A stretch of DNA of 64,000 bases from Bacteroidota bacterium (GCA_018266765.1 JAFDZU010000064.1:13037-77036), one strand, 5' to 3'. Numbered from the stretch's first letter, positions 53,807 to 62,541 are shown. Translations and numbers: made by a program. Notes: a model not told the origin generated them from the sequence alone.

Positions 53807-55013
53807 AAATAGAACAAAACAAATACTTCTGATGCTGTGTGTAATTTTTTCAATTACATCTATCTCGTCGTGCGTTAGGGAAGAAACCAACCTGCCGGTA
53901 GTTGAACCCGAAGAGTATTATACTTGCTCTATGGATCCTCAAGTAATAGAAAGTAAACCCGGAAATTGCCCAATTTGTCACATGAAACTGATTAAAGTTA
54001 AAAAACACAATCTCATGCCCGGACAATTAAAACTCAGCGCACAGCAAATTAAGTTAGCTAATATTACATATGATACTCTGACTGTCGGCGAATTAGCGAA
54101 AGAAATTACTCTCAATGGAGTTGTTGCAGTTGACCAAACGCTAACAGAGGCGATTAGTGCAAAAGTTCAAGGAAGAATAGAAAAATTAGCTGTAAAGAAT
54201 GTTGGAGATTACATCACTAAAGGTCAATTACTCTACGAAATTTACAGTGAAGAATTAAACATCATCCAACAAGAGTATATCCTTTCATTGCAAAGGAATG
54301 CATCAATTGATGGTTTCCGTGAATCTGCAATAAACAAGATGCTGTTATATGGTATGAGCGAAGCTCAGATACTTCAAATTAAAACTTCAAAAGTGATACT
54401 TCAATCCGTTCCCGTTTATTCAACTGCCGAAGGTTTTGTGACCGAACTTTCAGTTTCGGAAGGCGGTTATGTAACCGAAGGTGCGACTCTGTTTCGTCTT
54501 GCTTCATTACAATCTCTTTGGATTGAATCTCAAATTTATCTATCGTATCTTAGATATATAAGCATTGGTTCATCGGCAACTATATCAATCGCAAGTGCAA
54601 GCGAAAAAACATTTTCGGGAAAGGTTGTGTTTATAAATCCCGAGATTCAATCACCTGAACGGTTTGTGCTTGCACGGTTTCAGATTCTCAATCCATCGGA
54701 AGTAATTAAACCAAGTATGTTAGCAAATATTACCATTAAAACTGAAAAGAAGAAAGGATTACTGCTGCCGGTAGAAGCTGTAATTCAGGACAGTAAAGGA
54801 GCAAGTGTTTGGGTGCGAAATAGCGATGGAATTTTTGAAAATAAAATGGTTACCGTCGGAATGCAGAATAGTCGTCAAGTCGAAATTATAGAAGGATTAG
54901 AGGAAGGTGATGTGGTAGTGGTTTCCGGAGTATATCTGTTAAATAGCGAATATATATTTAAAAAAGGTGCGAATCCTATGGAAGGGCACAATATGCCCGG
55001 AATGAAAATGTAA
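53793..55013 (+). CDS. CusB-type membrane-fusion adaptor (second) with N-terminal metal-binding domain
   Basis: About 406 residues; the start may be 53793 or 53799, both overlapping the previous stop. A lipobox is present (SISSC). Residues about 40-70 form a heavy-metal-binding domain: YYTCSMDPQVIESKPGNCPI, then CHMKLI. The adaptor core follows (ISAKVQGRIEKLAVKNVGDY, ASLQSLWIESQIYL). The C-terminus is Met/His-rich (MEGHNMPGMKM), typical of copper sites. Two different adaptors in one operon suggest a mixed hexamer or a role in loading metal to the pump. Confidence 0.88.
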   Translation: MKMNRNRTKQILLMLCVIFSITSISSCVREETNLPVVEPEEYYTCSMDPQVIESKPGNCPICHMKLIKVKKHNLMPGQLKLSAQQIKLANITYDTLTVGELAKEITLNGVVAVDQTLTEAISAKVQGRIEKLAVKNVGDYITKGQLLYEIYSEELNIIQQEYILSLQRNASIDGFRESAINKMLLYGMSEAQILQIKTSKVILQSVPVYSTAEGFVTELSVSEGGYVTEGATLFRLASLQSLWIESQIYLSYLRYISIGSSATISIASASEKTFSGKVVFINPEIQSPERFVLARFQILNPSEVIKPSMLANITIKTEKKKGLLLPVEAVIQDSKGASVWVRNSDGIFENKMVTVGMQNSRQVEIIEGLEEGDVVVVSGVYLLNSEYIFKKGANPMEGHNMPGMKM

Positions 55014-55043
55014 TATTGTTTTATTAATATTAATTGAATAACT

Positions 55044-55280
55044 ATGAAAAAAATAACAATCTTAGCAGTAGCAATGCTTCTGCTGTCTCTTGGTGCTTGC
55101 AATAAACCTGCACAAAATAAACAGGGAAATGAAGTCTCTCAAAATTTTAATCTTGATACAACATTATTGAAAAAAGGAGATACATTTTATCAATGTGAAA
55201 TGGATTTAGAAGTAATATCCGACAAACCGGGCAGTTGCCCAAAGTGTGAAATGGATTTAACTGAATTGAAAAAACATTAG
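55044..55280 (+). CDS. Small metal-binding lipoprotein (HMBD)
   Basis: 78 residues. Lipoprotein signal with LLLSLGAC, then a linker and a heavy-metal-binding domain: FYQCEMDLEVISDKPGSCPK, then CEMDLTELKKH. The domain carries the two Cys and Met ligands of the family. It probably passes copper to the adaptor or pump in the periplasm, much as CusF does although CusF has another fold. It lies between the second adaptor and the N-half of CusA with gaps of 30 and nine bases. Confidence 0.85.
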   Translation: MKKITILAVAMLLLSLGACNKPAQNKQGNEVSQNFNLDTTLLKKGDTFYQCEMDLEVISDKPGSCPKCEMDLTELKKH

Positions 55281-55289
55281 AATACTCAA

Positions 55290-56558
55290 ATGGTTGAACG
55301 ACTCATTTCATTTTCTCTGCGAAATCGCATTATTGTACTGCTCATCTCAGCATTTATGTTTGGGTGGGGAATCTACGAAGTTATGCATAATCCTGTGGAT
55401 GCAATTCCTGATCTTTCCGAAAATCAAGTAATTGTGTTTACTGAATGGATGGGAAGAAGTCCACAAATTATTGAAGACCAAATAACATATCCGCTTGTTT
55501 CTAATTTACAAGGAATTCCCAAAATTAAAAGTATTCGAGGTACTTCAATGTTTGGGATGAGTTTCGTATATATAATTTTTGAGGAGAATGTGGATATTTA
55601 TTGGGCCAGAACACGAGTAACCGAACGCCTTAGTTTTGCCCAGAAACTTCTTCCTGAAGGAATAATCCCAACGCTTGGCCCTGACGGAACAGGAGTCGGG
55701 CATATCTTTTGGTACACTCTCGATGCAAAAGGTTACGATCTTGGAGAGCAGCGTGCTTTGCAAGACTGGTATATCAAATTCGCATTGCAAACGGTAAAAG
55801 GCGTGAGTGAAGTTGCGTCTTTTGGAGGTTTTCAAAAGCAATATCAGATTGTAATTGACCCCATAAAATTAAATTATTACAACCTTTCGATGATGGACGT
55901 TCTCAAATCTGTTAAAGCAAATAATAATGATGTGGGTGGTCGTAAATTTGAAATGAGCGACAAATCGTATATTGTGCGTGGTTTGGGATATATAAAATCT
56001 ATTGAAGAGATTGAAAATATTTCACTGAGCACATCCAATAATGTACCGATACGAATAAAAGATGTAGGTGCTGTACAAATGGGTGGCGATATTCGTTACG
56101 GGATTTTCGATGAAAACGGTGAGGGTGAAAAAGTAGGTGGAATTGTGGTAATGCGATATAATGAAAACGCAGATGCTGTTATCAAAAGCGTAAAAGTAAA
56201 GATGGAAGAAGTAGAAAAAGGATTGCCCGAAGGTGTTAAATTTCATGTAGCGTACGACAGAAGCGAACTAATTGAAGAGGCAATCAGTTCAGTAAAAGGA
56301 ACATTGATCGAAGTGTTTATCAGTGTTTCAATTATCGTTTTGCTCTTTCTTTTTCATTGGAGAAGTGCGCTCATTATTCTTATCCAAATTCCGATTGCAG
56401 TTGCTTCAAGTTTTATCTTGCTTAATTTATTCGGTTTTTCATCCAATATCATGTCCTTAACGGGAATTGCGTTAGCAATTGGTGTTATTGTAGATGATGG
56501 AATTGTGATGGTAGAAAACTCCTACCGACATTTAAGTGAGTTTCAATCAGAGGAGTAA
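55290..56558 (+). CDS. CusA/CzcA-type heavy-metal RND pump, N-terminal half
   Basis: 422 residues. TM1 is RIIVLLISAFMFGWGIYEV. The first porter domain has NPVDAIPDLSENQVIVFTEW, YPLVSNLQGIPKIKSIRGTS and GTGVGHIFWYTL. TM2-TM3 follow (FHWRSALIILIQIPIAVASS), then TM4 with the acidic motif ALAIGVIVDDGIVMVENSYR, which carries the proton-relay Asp of this family. The frame then ends at HLSEFQSEE, exactly in the TM4-TM5 loop. The missing remainder is at 49467, upstream. A large unrelated gap separates it from the methyltransferase gene. It is a natural stop, not the window edge. Confidence 0.9.
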   Translation: MVERLISFSLRNRIIVLLISAFMFGWGIYEVMHNPVDAIPDLSENQVIVFTEWMGRSPQIIEDQITYPLVSNLQGIPKIKSIRGTSMFGMSFVYIIFEENVDIYWARTRVTERLSFAQKLLPEGIIPTLGPDGTGVGHIFWYTLDAKGYDLGEQRALQDWYIKFALQTVKGVSEVASFGGFQKQYQIVIDPIKLNYYNLSMMDVLKSVKANNNDVGGRKFEMSDKSYIVRGLGYIKSIEEIENISLSTSNNVPIRIKDVGAVQMGGDIRYGIFDENGEGEKVGGIVVMRYNENADAVIKSVKVKMEEVEKGLPEGVKFHVAYDRSELIEEAISSVKGTLIEVFISVSIIVLLFLFHWRSALIILIQIPIAVASSFILLNLFGFSSNIMSLTGIALAIGVIVDDGIVMVENSYRHLSEFQSEE

Positions 56559-56748
56559 GCTATTGAGACACACTTGAACAAATGCAAATCATAGTTGTTT
56601 CGGAAGAATTGATTAGAATTATTATCAGATTGTAAATTTATGGGTAATTTGCGGTGATTAATAACGGAATTCATCTTTATTTATAATAGTTAGTGGTATA
56701 AGGATGTAAGGACTGATTTTTATTACTTAAACTATTAAATATCATAAA

Positions 56749-57771
56749 ATGATCAATTTTACAGAAGCTGAAAATCAAATAATAACCTCTTTGGCATGGT
56801 TCAGAACAAGATATGCTTTATTTCTAGACTTAGATTTGCATAGAAAAGCTAATAAAAATAATATTGAAAAATTCGGAGAAGTTTGGATTGGAAACTTTAA
56901 GTGCAATTGGAAAGATTCTTTTGACACGCTTGTAAAAAAAGGCGTATTAATATTTTCTCAAGATGAATATGAATTTACCCCTAAAGGTGAATTAATTAAA
57001 AAGGAAATCGAATCGAAAATACCTTTTTTTAAGTACGAGTACGATCATTTTTTTGACACAGAAAAAAAGAGTTTAGCTCATTCTAAATTCTGTAAGCTTG
57101 TTTACGGAAAAAATTTGTCTCAACATGGATTAATAGACCTTCAAGAACTATCTATTTTAATTGAAAAACTAAATATTCAGCGACCTGAAAGTGTTGTTGA
57201 TATTGGCTGTGGTAATGGTAAAATCACAGAATTCATTGCCGGGAAAGTGAATGCAACATTTACTGGTATTGATATTTCTACAGTAGGTATTACATCAGCC
57301 AATAAACGAACAGAAGGGAATGCTCTTATTCAGTTCAAAGAAGGGAATTTGAATAATCTTGACTTTAGCAAAGAATATGATACAATTCTATTTCTGGACA
57401 CACTTTACTATGCAGCGGACTTAAAAAACACAATCCTTACCAGTGTGAACAACCTCGCTAAAAACGGACGTTTATTCGCCTACTATTCTCAATGGATTAT
57501 GGATGATTCATATTCAGAAAACCTTAAACCTAATAACACCCATTTAGCAAAAATTTTTAGAAATTTTGATTTAGACTTCTTGTATACTGATTTAACAAAC
57601 TCGGGAATCAACCACTGGAAAAAGAAACTAAAAGTACTCGAAGAAATGAAAAATGACTTTGTAAACGAGGGTAATATAGGATTATGGGAATATCGATATC
57701 GTGAAGCACTTAGATATGCAAATTGGGGGAATAATAAATATGCCCGATATTTATATGAAGTAAGAAAATAA
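56749..57771 (+). CDS. Class I SAM-dependent methyltransferase with N-terminal helical domain
   Basis: 340 residues. Motif I is VVDIGCGNGKITEFIAGK near residue 150, followed by GIDISTVGITSANKRT and the motif II region YDTILFLDTLYYAADLKN. The N-terminal ~110 residues look like a winged helix (VKKGVLIFSQDEYEFTPKGE). No signal is present, so it is cytoplasmic. The substrate is unknown. It is visibly more AT-rich than its neighbours and separates the CusA N-half from copA, which suggests an independent insertion. Nothing links it to copper. Confidence 0.8.
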   Translation: MINFTEAENQIITSLAWFRTRYALFLDLDLHRKANKNNIEKFGEVWIGNFKCNWKDSFDTLVKKGVLIFSQDEYEFTPKGELIKKEIESKIPFFKYEYDHFFDTEKKSLAHSKFCKLVYGKNLSQHGLIDLQELSILIEKLNIQRPESVVDIGCGNGKITEFIAGKVNATFTGIDISTVGITSANKRTEGNALIQFKEGNLNNLDFSKEYDTILFLDTLYYAADLKNTILTSVNNLAKNGRLFAYYSQWIMDDSYSENLKPNNTHLAKIFRNFDLDFLYTDLTNSGINHWKKKLKVLEEMKNDFVNEGNIGLWEYRYREALRYANWGNNKYARYLYEVRK

Positions 57772-57842
57772 TATTTGCTTATGTTAGATTCAATGAAATC
57801 AGCATCCGTTTTTAATAAATATCAACTTGAAGGAATAGAATA

Positions 57843-60350
57843 ATGAAACATACATATCAAGTAAACGGAATGTCGTGTATGGGCTGTAAAGCCAGTGTAG
57901 AAGAAGCATTAAGGAGATTAAGTGAAGTTCAAAATGTAACAGTAGATTTACAGAAATCGGAAGCTGTTATTGAAATGAATTCCCATATTCCTATTGCTAA
58001 ATTGCAGGAAACATTATTAAAAGCCGGATTGCATTATACTATCGAAATGCAAGGTGTTGCTAAAGAAATTCCACATCATAAACACCATCAAAAGCATAGT
58101 AAAAGCAAAAAAGAGAATGAATCGGGTATCTATTATTGTCCTATGCATTGTGAGGGTGAAAAAACATATAATAAACCCGGAGATTGTCCTGTTTGTGGTA
58201 TGGATTTAATAGAGCAACCCAAGCAACATAATGCTCAACAATATACTTGCCCAATGCACCCTGAAATTATTAAAAATCAAAGCGGTTCTTGTCCAATTTG
58301 CGGGATGGATTTGGTTCCTTTACAGCCAAGTATAAGTTCAGAGCAAAAAGTGTATAATGACTTGACAAAAAAGATGATTATTGCTACATCTTTTGCTGTT
58401 CCTGTATTTATTATTGCTATGAGCGATTTAATTCCCGGAAAGCCATTGGCTCATCTTCTGAGTCAACAGAGTTGGAATTGGATACAATTACTATTAACAA
58501 TTCCGATAGTTTTTTATGCTTGTTGGGTGTTCTTTGTTCGAGCATGGAAATCAATTATTACGTGGAATCTCAATATGTTTACCTTAATTGGAATAGGTAC
58601 AAGTGTTGCTTTTCTATTTAGTATTATTGCCTTGCTTTTTCCAAATATATTTCCCTCTGAATTTAAAACAGAATCAGGAACAGTTCACCTTTATTTTGAA
58701 GCAACAGCAGTCATTCTAACATTAGTTTTATTGGGGCAACTGTTGGAAGCAAAAGCCCACAGTCAAACAAGTGGAGCTATAAAAGAATTAATGAAATTAG
58801 CACCAACCGAAGCTATATTAGTCAAGAATGGAGAAGATACAGTTATTTCTATTCATGATATAGTAGTTGGTGATTTATTAAGGGTGAAACCGGGAGGTAA
58901 AATTCCTGTTGATGGAAAAATTGCTGAGGGTGAAGGAAGTGTAGATGAATCAATGATTTCCGGTGAGCCTATTCCTGTGGATAAAATAAAAGGAGATAAG
59001 GTAAGTTCGGGAACAATTAACGGAACAAAATCATTTGTTATGATTGCCGAAAAAGTTGGTTCGGATACGTTGCTTTCTCAGATTATTCAAATGGTGAATG
59101 ATGCAAGTCGTTCAAGAGCTCCAATTCAAAAAATCGCAGATAAAATTGCTAAATATTTTGTACCGATTGTCGTATCAGTTTCAATTATAACGTTCGTATT
59201 GTGGGCAACTGTTGGTCCTGAACCCGCTTTAGTGTATGCTTTTGTAAATTCTATTGCAGTTTTAATTATAGCTTGTCCTTGTGCTCTTGGTTTGGCTACT
59301 CCGATGTCGGTAATGGTTGGGGTAGGAAAAGGTGCGCAATCGGGAGTATTGATTAAAAATGCAGAAGCACTTGAAATCATGGCTAAAGTAGATGTATTAA
59401 TAACTGACAAAACAGGTACAATTACGGAAGGAAAACCATCTGTTGAAAAAGTTTTTGCTCTTGTAGATAAAGAAACCGATAATTTAGTGCAAATAATTGC
59501 TTCACTCAACCAATATAGCGAACATCCATTAGCCACTGCTGTCGTTAAGTATGCCAATGAAAAAGGTACTAAATTAATTGAGGTGAAAGATTTTGAAGCA
59601 GTTGCCGGCAAAGGTGTTGTAGGCGATTTTCAAGGGAAACAAGTAGCTTTGGGAAATCTCAAATTAATGGATAAATTCAACGTTGTAATTCCTGAAGATT
59701 TGACAAGTAAGATAATTGCAGAACAGAAATTGGGAAAGACAGTTTCATACATTTCTGTAGATTCAAAAGCTGTCGGGTTTGTGGCTATTTCAGACGCAAT
59801 AAAAGAGAGTTCAAAAAGGGCAATTGCTGAATTAATAGCGAGTGGAGTTGAAGTGATTATGTTGACGGGAGATAATGCCAATACAGCAAGTGCGGTGGCG
59901 GCTGAATTAAATCTAACCGACTTTAAAGCAGAATGTTTACCGGAAGACAAATTAAAAATGATTAAGGAATTGCAGGCAAAAGGTAAGATTGTGGCTATGG
60001 CTGGTGACGGGATTAATGACTCACCTGCTTTGGCACAAGCGAATGTTGGAATTGCTATGGGAACAGGAACTGATGTTGCAATTGAAAGTGCCGAAATAAC
60101 ATTGATCAAAGGAGATTTACAAGGAATTGTAAAGGCAAAAAAATTGAGTCATGCAGTAATGAAAAATATAAAACAAAACTTATTTTTTGCATTCATTTAT
60201 AATACACTTGGAGTTCCAATTGCCGCAGGGGTTTTATTCCCTTTCTTTGGAATATTATTGTCTCCAATGATTGCGGCGACTGCAATGAGCTTTAGCTCGG
60301 TTTCAGTTATTGTGAATTCTTTAAGACTAAGGAAAATTACTTTACATTGA
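57843..60350 (+). CDS. copA: Copper-exporting P1B-type ATPase with HMA and two HMBD modules
   Basis: 835 residues. Residues 1-70 form an HMA domain with MSCMGCKAS. Two heavy-metal-binding domains follow at about 95-125 (YYCPMHCEGEKTYNKPGDCP) and 135-160 (YTCPMHPEIIKNQSGSCPIC). A His-rich linker (HHKHHQKHSKSKK) lies between the HMA and them. The ATPase core has the phosphatase TGES-like site MISGEPIP, the CPC metal site IIACPCALGLATP, the phosphorylation site DKTGTITEGKP, the HP motif SEHPLATAV and GDGINDSPALAQANVGI. These features fit a Cu(I) exporter. It is the last gene of the island. No CsoR/CueR-type regulator is adjacent. Confidence 0.96.
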   Translation: MKHTYQVNGMSCMGCKASVEEALRRLSEVQNVTVDLQKSEAVIEMNSHIPIAKLQETLLKAGLHYTIEMQGVAKEIPHHKHHQKHSKSKKENESGIYYCPMHCEGEKTYNKPGDCPVCGMDLIEQPKQHNAQQYTCPMHPEIIKNQSGSCPICGMDLVPLQPSISSEQKVYNDLTKKMIIATSFAVPVFIIAMSDLIPGKPLAHLLSQQSWNWIQLLLTIPIVFYACWVFFVRAWKSIITWNLNMFTLIGIGTSVAFLFSIIALLFPNIFPSEFKTESGTVHLYFEATAVILTLVLLGQLLEAKAHSQTSGAIKELMKLAPTEAILVKNGEDTVISIHDIVVGDLLRVKPGGKIPVDGKIAEGEGSVDESMISGEPIPVDKIKGDKVSSGTINGTKSFVMIAEKVGSDTLLSQIIQMVNDASRSRAPIQKIADKIAKYFVPIVVSVSIITFVLWATVGPEPALVYAFVNSIAVLIIACPCALGLATPMSVMVGVGKGAQSGVLIKNAEALEIMAKVDVLITDKTGTITEGKPSVEKVFALVDKETDNLVQIIASLNQYSEHPLATAVVKYANEKGTKLIEVKDFEAVAGKGVVGDFQGKQVALGNLKLMDKFNVVIPEDLTSKIIAEQKLGKTVSYISVDSKAVGFVAISDAIKESSKRAIAELIASGVEVIMLTGDNANTASAVAAELNLTDFKAECLPEDKLKMIKELQAKGKIVAMAGDGINDSPALAQANVGIAMGTGTDVAIESAEITLIKGDLQGIVKAKKLSHAVMKNIKQNLFFAFIYNTLGVPIAAGVLFPFFGILLSPMIAATAMSFSSVSVIVNSLRLRKITLH

Positions 60351-60503
60351 TAGCTATTGAATAGTCAATAATAGTTATATTCGATAAAGTTTTAGAAGTA
60401 GTTGAAGTATTCTAACTCGCTCAGTAGTTCCTTACTGTGTGAACAGCATCAATCGCATTTCGGTGCAAGAAATGAGAGTGTAAACATATAGATTTTGATT
60501 CAG

Positions 60504-60539
60504 AATTTTTAAATTAGTGTCGCAAATTTTTAAATTAGT
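60504..60539. promoter_or_regulatory. Two direct 15-bp repeats before the DUF4160 gene
   Basis: AATTTTTAAATTAGT occurs at 60504-60518 and again at 60525-60539, 21 bp apart, two helical turns, each with a near-palindromic AATTT/AAATT core. They lie 15 bases before the ATG at 60554, where an autoregulatory operator of a two-gene module is expected. The rest of the 203-base gap shows nothing else. Confidence 0.45.
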
Positions 60540-60553
60540 TATCATAATAGTTG

Positions 60554-60859
60554 ATGCCGAAGATATTTGAATACTTGGGAATTCTAATTTTTTTCTACTC
60601 TAATGAGCACGAACCAATTCATGTTCATGCCAAGAAGGGTGAGTTTGAAAGTAAAGCAGAGTTTTATATCTCTAATGGAGAAATTTACGAGATAAAGATT
60701 TCCAACATCAAAGGAGCAAAACCTTTAAAAGGTAATGAACTTAAAGATTTTGAGGTTTTTCTTGAGAAATACGCGGATAAAATAGTAGCTAAGTGGATTA
60801 GCTATTTTATTTATCACAAAGATGTTAAGTTTGAGAAAATAACGAAACGATTATCATGA
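60554..60859 (+). CDS. DUF4160 family protein
   Basis: 101 residues from the ATG at 60554 (a TTG three bases earlier is less likely). The DUF4160 pattern is MPKIFEYLGILIFFYSNEHE followed by PIHVHAKKGEFESKA and LKDFEVFLEKYADKIV. Such proteins are usually encoded next to a DUF2442 protein and the pair has been suspected to be a toxin-antitoxin-like module. The next gene overlaps it by four bases. The biochemical function is unknown. Confidence 0.85.
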   Translation: MPKIFEYLGILIFFYSNEHEPIHVHAKKGEFESKAEFYISNGEIYEIKISNIKGAKPLKGNELKDFEVFLEKYADKIVAKWISYFIYHKDVKFEKITKRLS

Positions 60860-61146
60860 AAATATTAGTTGAATATAATGAGTGTGAATCAGGACTTGAC
60901 CGCCTAAAAATTGATTCAGCGGAATATTTATCCAATTATGCCTTAAGACTATTATTTAATGATGGAACTGAGAGACTTGTAGATTTTAAACCCTTTTTGT
61001 CCAAGTCGTTACATCCATCTATTAAAAAATATCTTGATGAGGATCAATTCACTAATTTTAGTCTTACTGACGGAAATTTAAATTGGAATGATTACGAACT
61101 GATTTTTCCAATTTGGAATTTATATAATGGGAAGATTGATACCTAA
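60856..61146 (+). CDS. DUF2442 family protein
   Basis: 96 residues. The family core is YALRLLFNDGTERLVDFKPF and the end NLNWNDYELIFPIWNLY. It starts with the ATGA overlap of the DUF4160 stop, so the two are translated together. As the usual partner of DUF4160 it may be its antitoxin or binding partner; this is an inference from gene order. Confidence 0.85.
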   Translation: MKILVEYNECESGLDRLKIDSAEYLSNYALRLLFNDGTERLVDFKPFLSKSLHPSIKKYLDEDQFTNFSLTDGNLNWNDYELIFPIWNLYNGKIDT

Positions 61147-61183
61147 GCCCTAAGCTCCAAACCATTACGACAAATTAAATAAC

Positions 61184-61252
61184 ATGAAAGCTTCGGATAT
61201 TAATTTATTCTCTTCTAATGGTCGAGCAGTGCACGACTATCCCACTGAATAA
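61184..61252 (+). CDS. Possible 22-residue peptide (weak)
   Basis: A frame coding MKASDINLFSSNGRAVHDYP plus two residues lies in the 156-base gap between DUF2442 and the aminotransferase. It has no clear ribosome site and could be the stub of a lost gene. Confidence 0.15.
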   Translation: MKASDINLFSSNGRAVHDYPTE

Positions 61253-61302
61253 GCTCTAATCAAATAACATATTCAAAATACCCAACTATCAAAAAAATAA
61301 GT

Positions 61303-62457
61303 ATGTCCATCAATTCAAATATTCGTTCGGAGTTTTATCTGGAAGAAGGAATCACATTCCTAAATCATGGTTCGTTTGGTGCTGTGCCGCGAGCAGTTCG
61401 AGTAGCACAGGAAGAATTTCGGCTTCAATTCGAGCGGCAACCGATTCGTTTTGCTTTGAGGGAATTGCCCGTTCTGTTGCGTTCATCGGCTACTGTTTTG
61501 GGGGAATTTATAGGCGCAAACGGCGAAGATATTGCTTTTGTAGAAAACGCTTCTACGGGAGTGAATGCAGTGGTTCGTTCGATGATTCCCCATCTCAAAA
61601 GCGGCGATGAAATCCTGACCACAAGTCATGTTTATGGTGCTGTTCGCCAAACCCTTTTGTATGCCGCTGAATGTTCGGGTGCAAAGCTCGTGGAAGTTCC
61701 TGTTCCATTTCCGATTGAAACAAATGACCAGATAATCTCAGCTTTTGAAGGTGCAATTACAAACTGTACAACATTTGCAGTAATCGACCACATTACATCT
61801 CCTACGGGAATTATCTTTCCGATTGAACAGCTTATTGCAGTGTGTAAAAGTCGTGGAATAGCAGTACTTGTGGACGGAGCACACGCTCCCGGAATGGTAG
61901 AATTAAACCTCGAAACTCTTGGCGCAGATTGGTACACCGGAAATTGTCATAAATGGCTGTTTGCTCCGAAAGGTTGTGCTTTTTTATGGACTCATCCCGA
62001 ACGCCAAGCAATGACGCACCCAACGGTTATCTCGCATAAATATCTCATGGGGTATACCGATGAGTTTGACTGGACAGGAACACAAGATTTCAGTGCTTTT
62101 TTAACAGTTCCTGCGGCTTTGGATTTTTACCAACATCACGGAGGAGCAGATTTACGTTCGGCAAATCATGCACTTGCTCTCGAAGCCCGCAACATTATTG
62201 CTACTGCATGGAATAAACCGCATCCTGCCCCTGATGATATGATCGGATTCATGGCAACAATCGAAGCTCCTGTAGAATCTATGGGAACTTTGCAAGAGTC
62301 TCTTGACCTCCATGATTGGCTTTGGGATAATCATAAAATCGAAGTGCCTGTCATGCCTTTTGACGGTAAATTATGGATTCGCATTTCGGCACAGATATAT
62401 AATACTCGTGATGAATATGAGATTCTCGCTCATGTATTTGATAAAAATGGTTTGTAA
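61303..62457 (+). CDS. Class V aminotransferase (isopenicillin-N-epimerase-like)
   Basis: 384 residues, a PLP-dependent fold-type I enzyme. The N-terminal EEGITFLNHGSFGAVPRAV is typical of the isopenicillin N epimerase-like branch. The PLP aspartate/histidine region is VLVDGAHAPGMVEL and the Schiff-base lysine is in YTGNCHKWLFAPKGCAFLW. It could be an epimerase, lyase or desulfurase. A kynureninase role is tempting because the next gene is 3-hydroxyanthranilate dioxygenase, 84 bases downstream, but kynureninase hallmarks are not seen. The substrate is unknown. Confidence 0.85.
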   Translation: MSINSNIRSEFYLEEGITFLNHGSFGAVPRAVRVAQEEFRLQFERQPIRFALRELPVLLRSSATVLGEFIGANGEDIAFVENASTGVNAVVRSMIPHLKSGDEILTTSHVYGAVRQTLLYAAECSGAKLVEVPVPFPIETNDQIISAFEGAITNCTTFAVIDHITSPTGIIFPIEQLIAVCKSRGIAVLVDGAHAPGMVELNLETLGADWYTGNCHKWLFAPKGCAFLWTHPERQAMTHPTVISHKYLMGYTDEFDWTGTQDFSAFLTVPAALDFYQHHGGADLRSANHALALEARNIIATAWNKPHPAPDDMIGFMATIEAPVESMGTLQESLDLHDWLWDNHKIEVPVMPFDGKLWIRISAQIYNTRDEYEILAHVFDKNGL

Positions 62458-62541
62458 GATGGTGCTGATTGTGTAATTTTGACTGCGAGTTACTACGAAA
62501 TTCTACAAGATTATTATTCATTTATTAAGACGAGGTTTCCA

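Noticed and set aside
61303-62457. Kynureninase
   Set aside because: The N-terminal and lysine-site motifs fit the isopenicillin-N-epimerase-like branch; only the neighbour suggests kynureninase.
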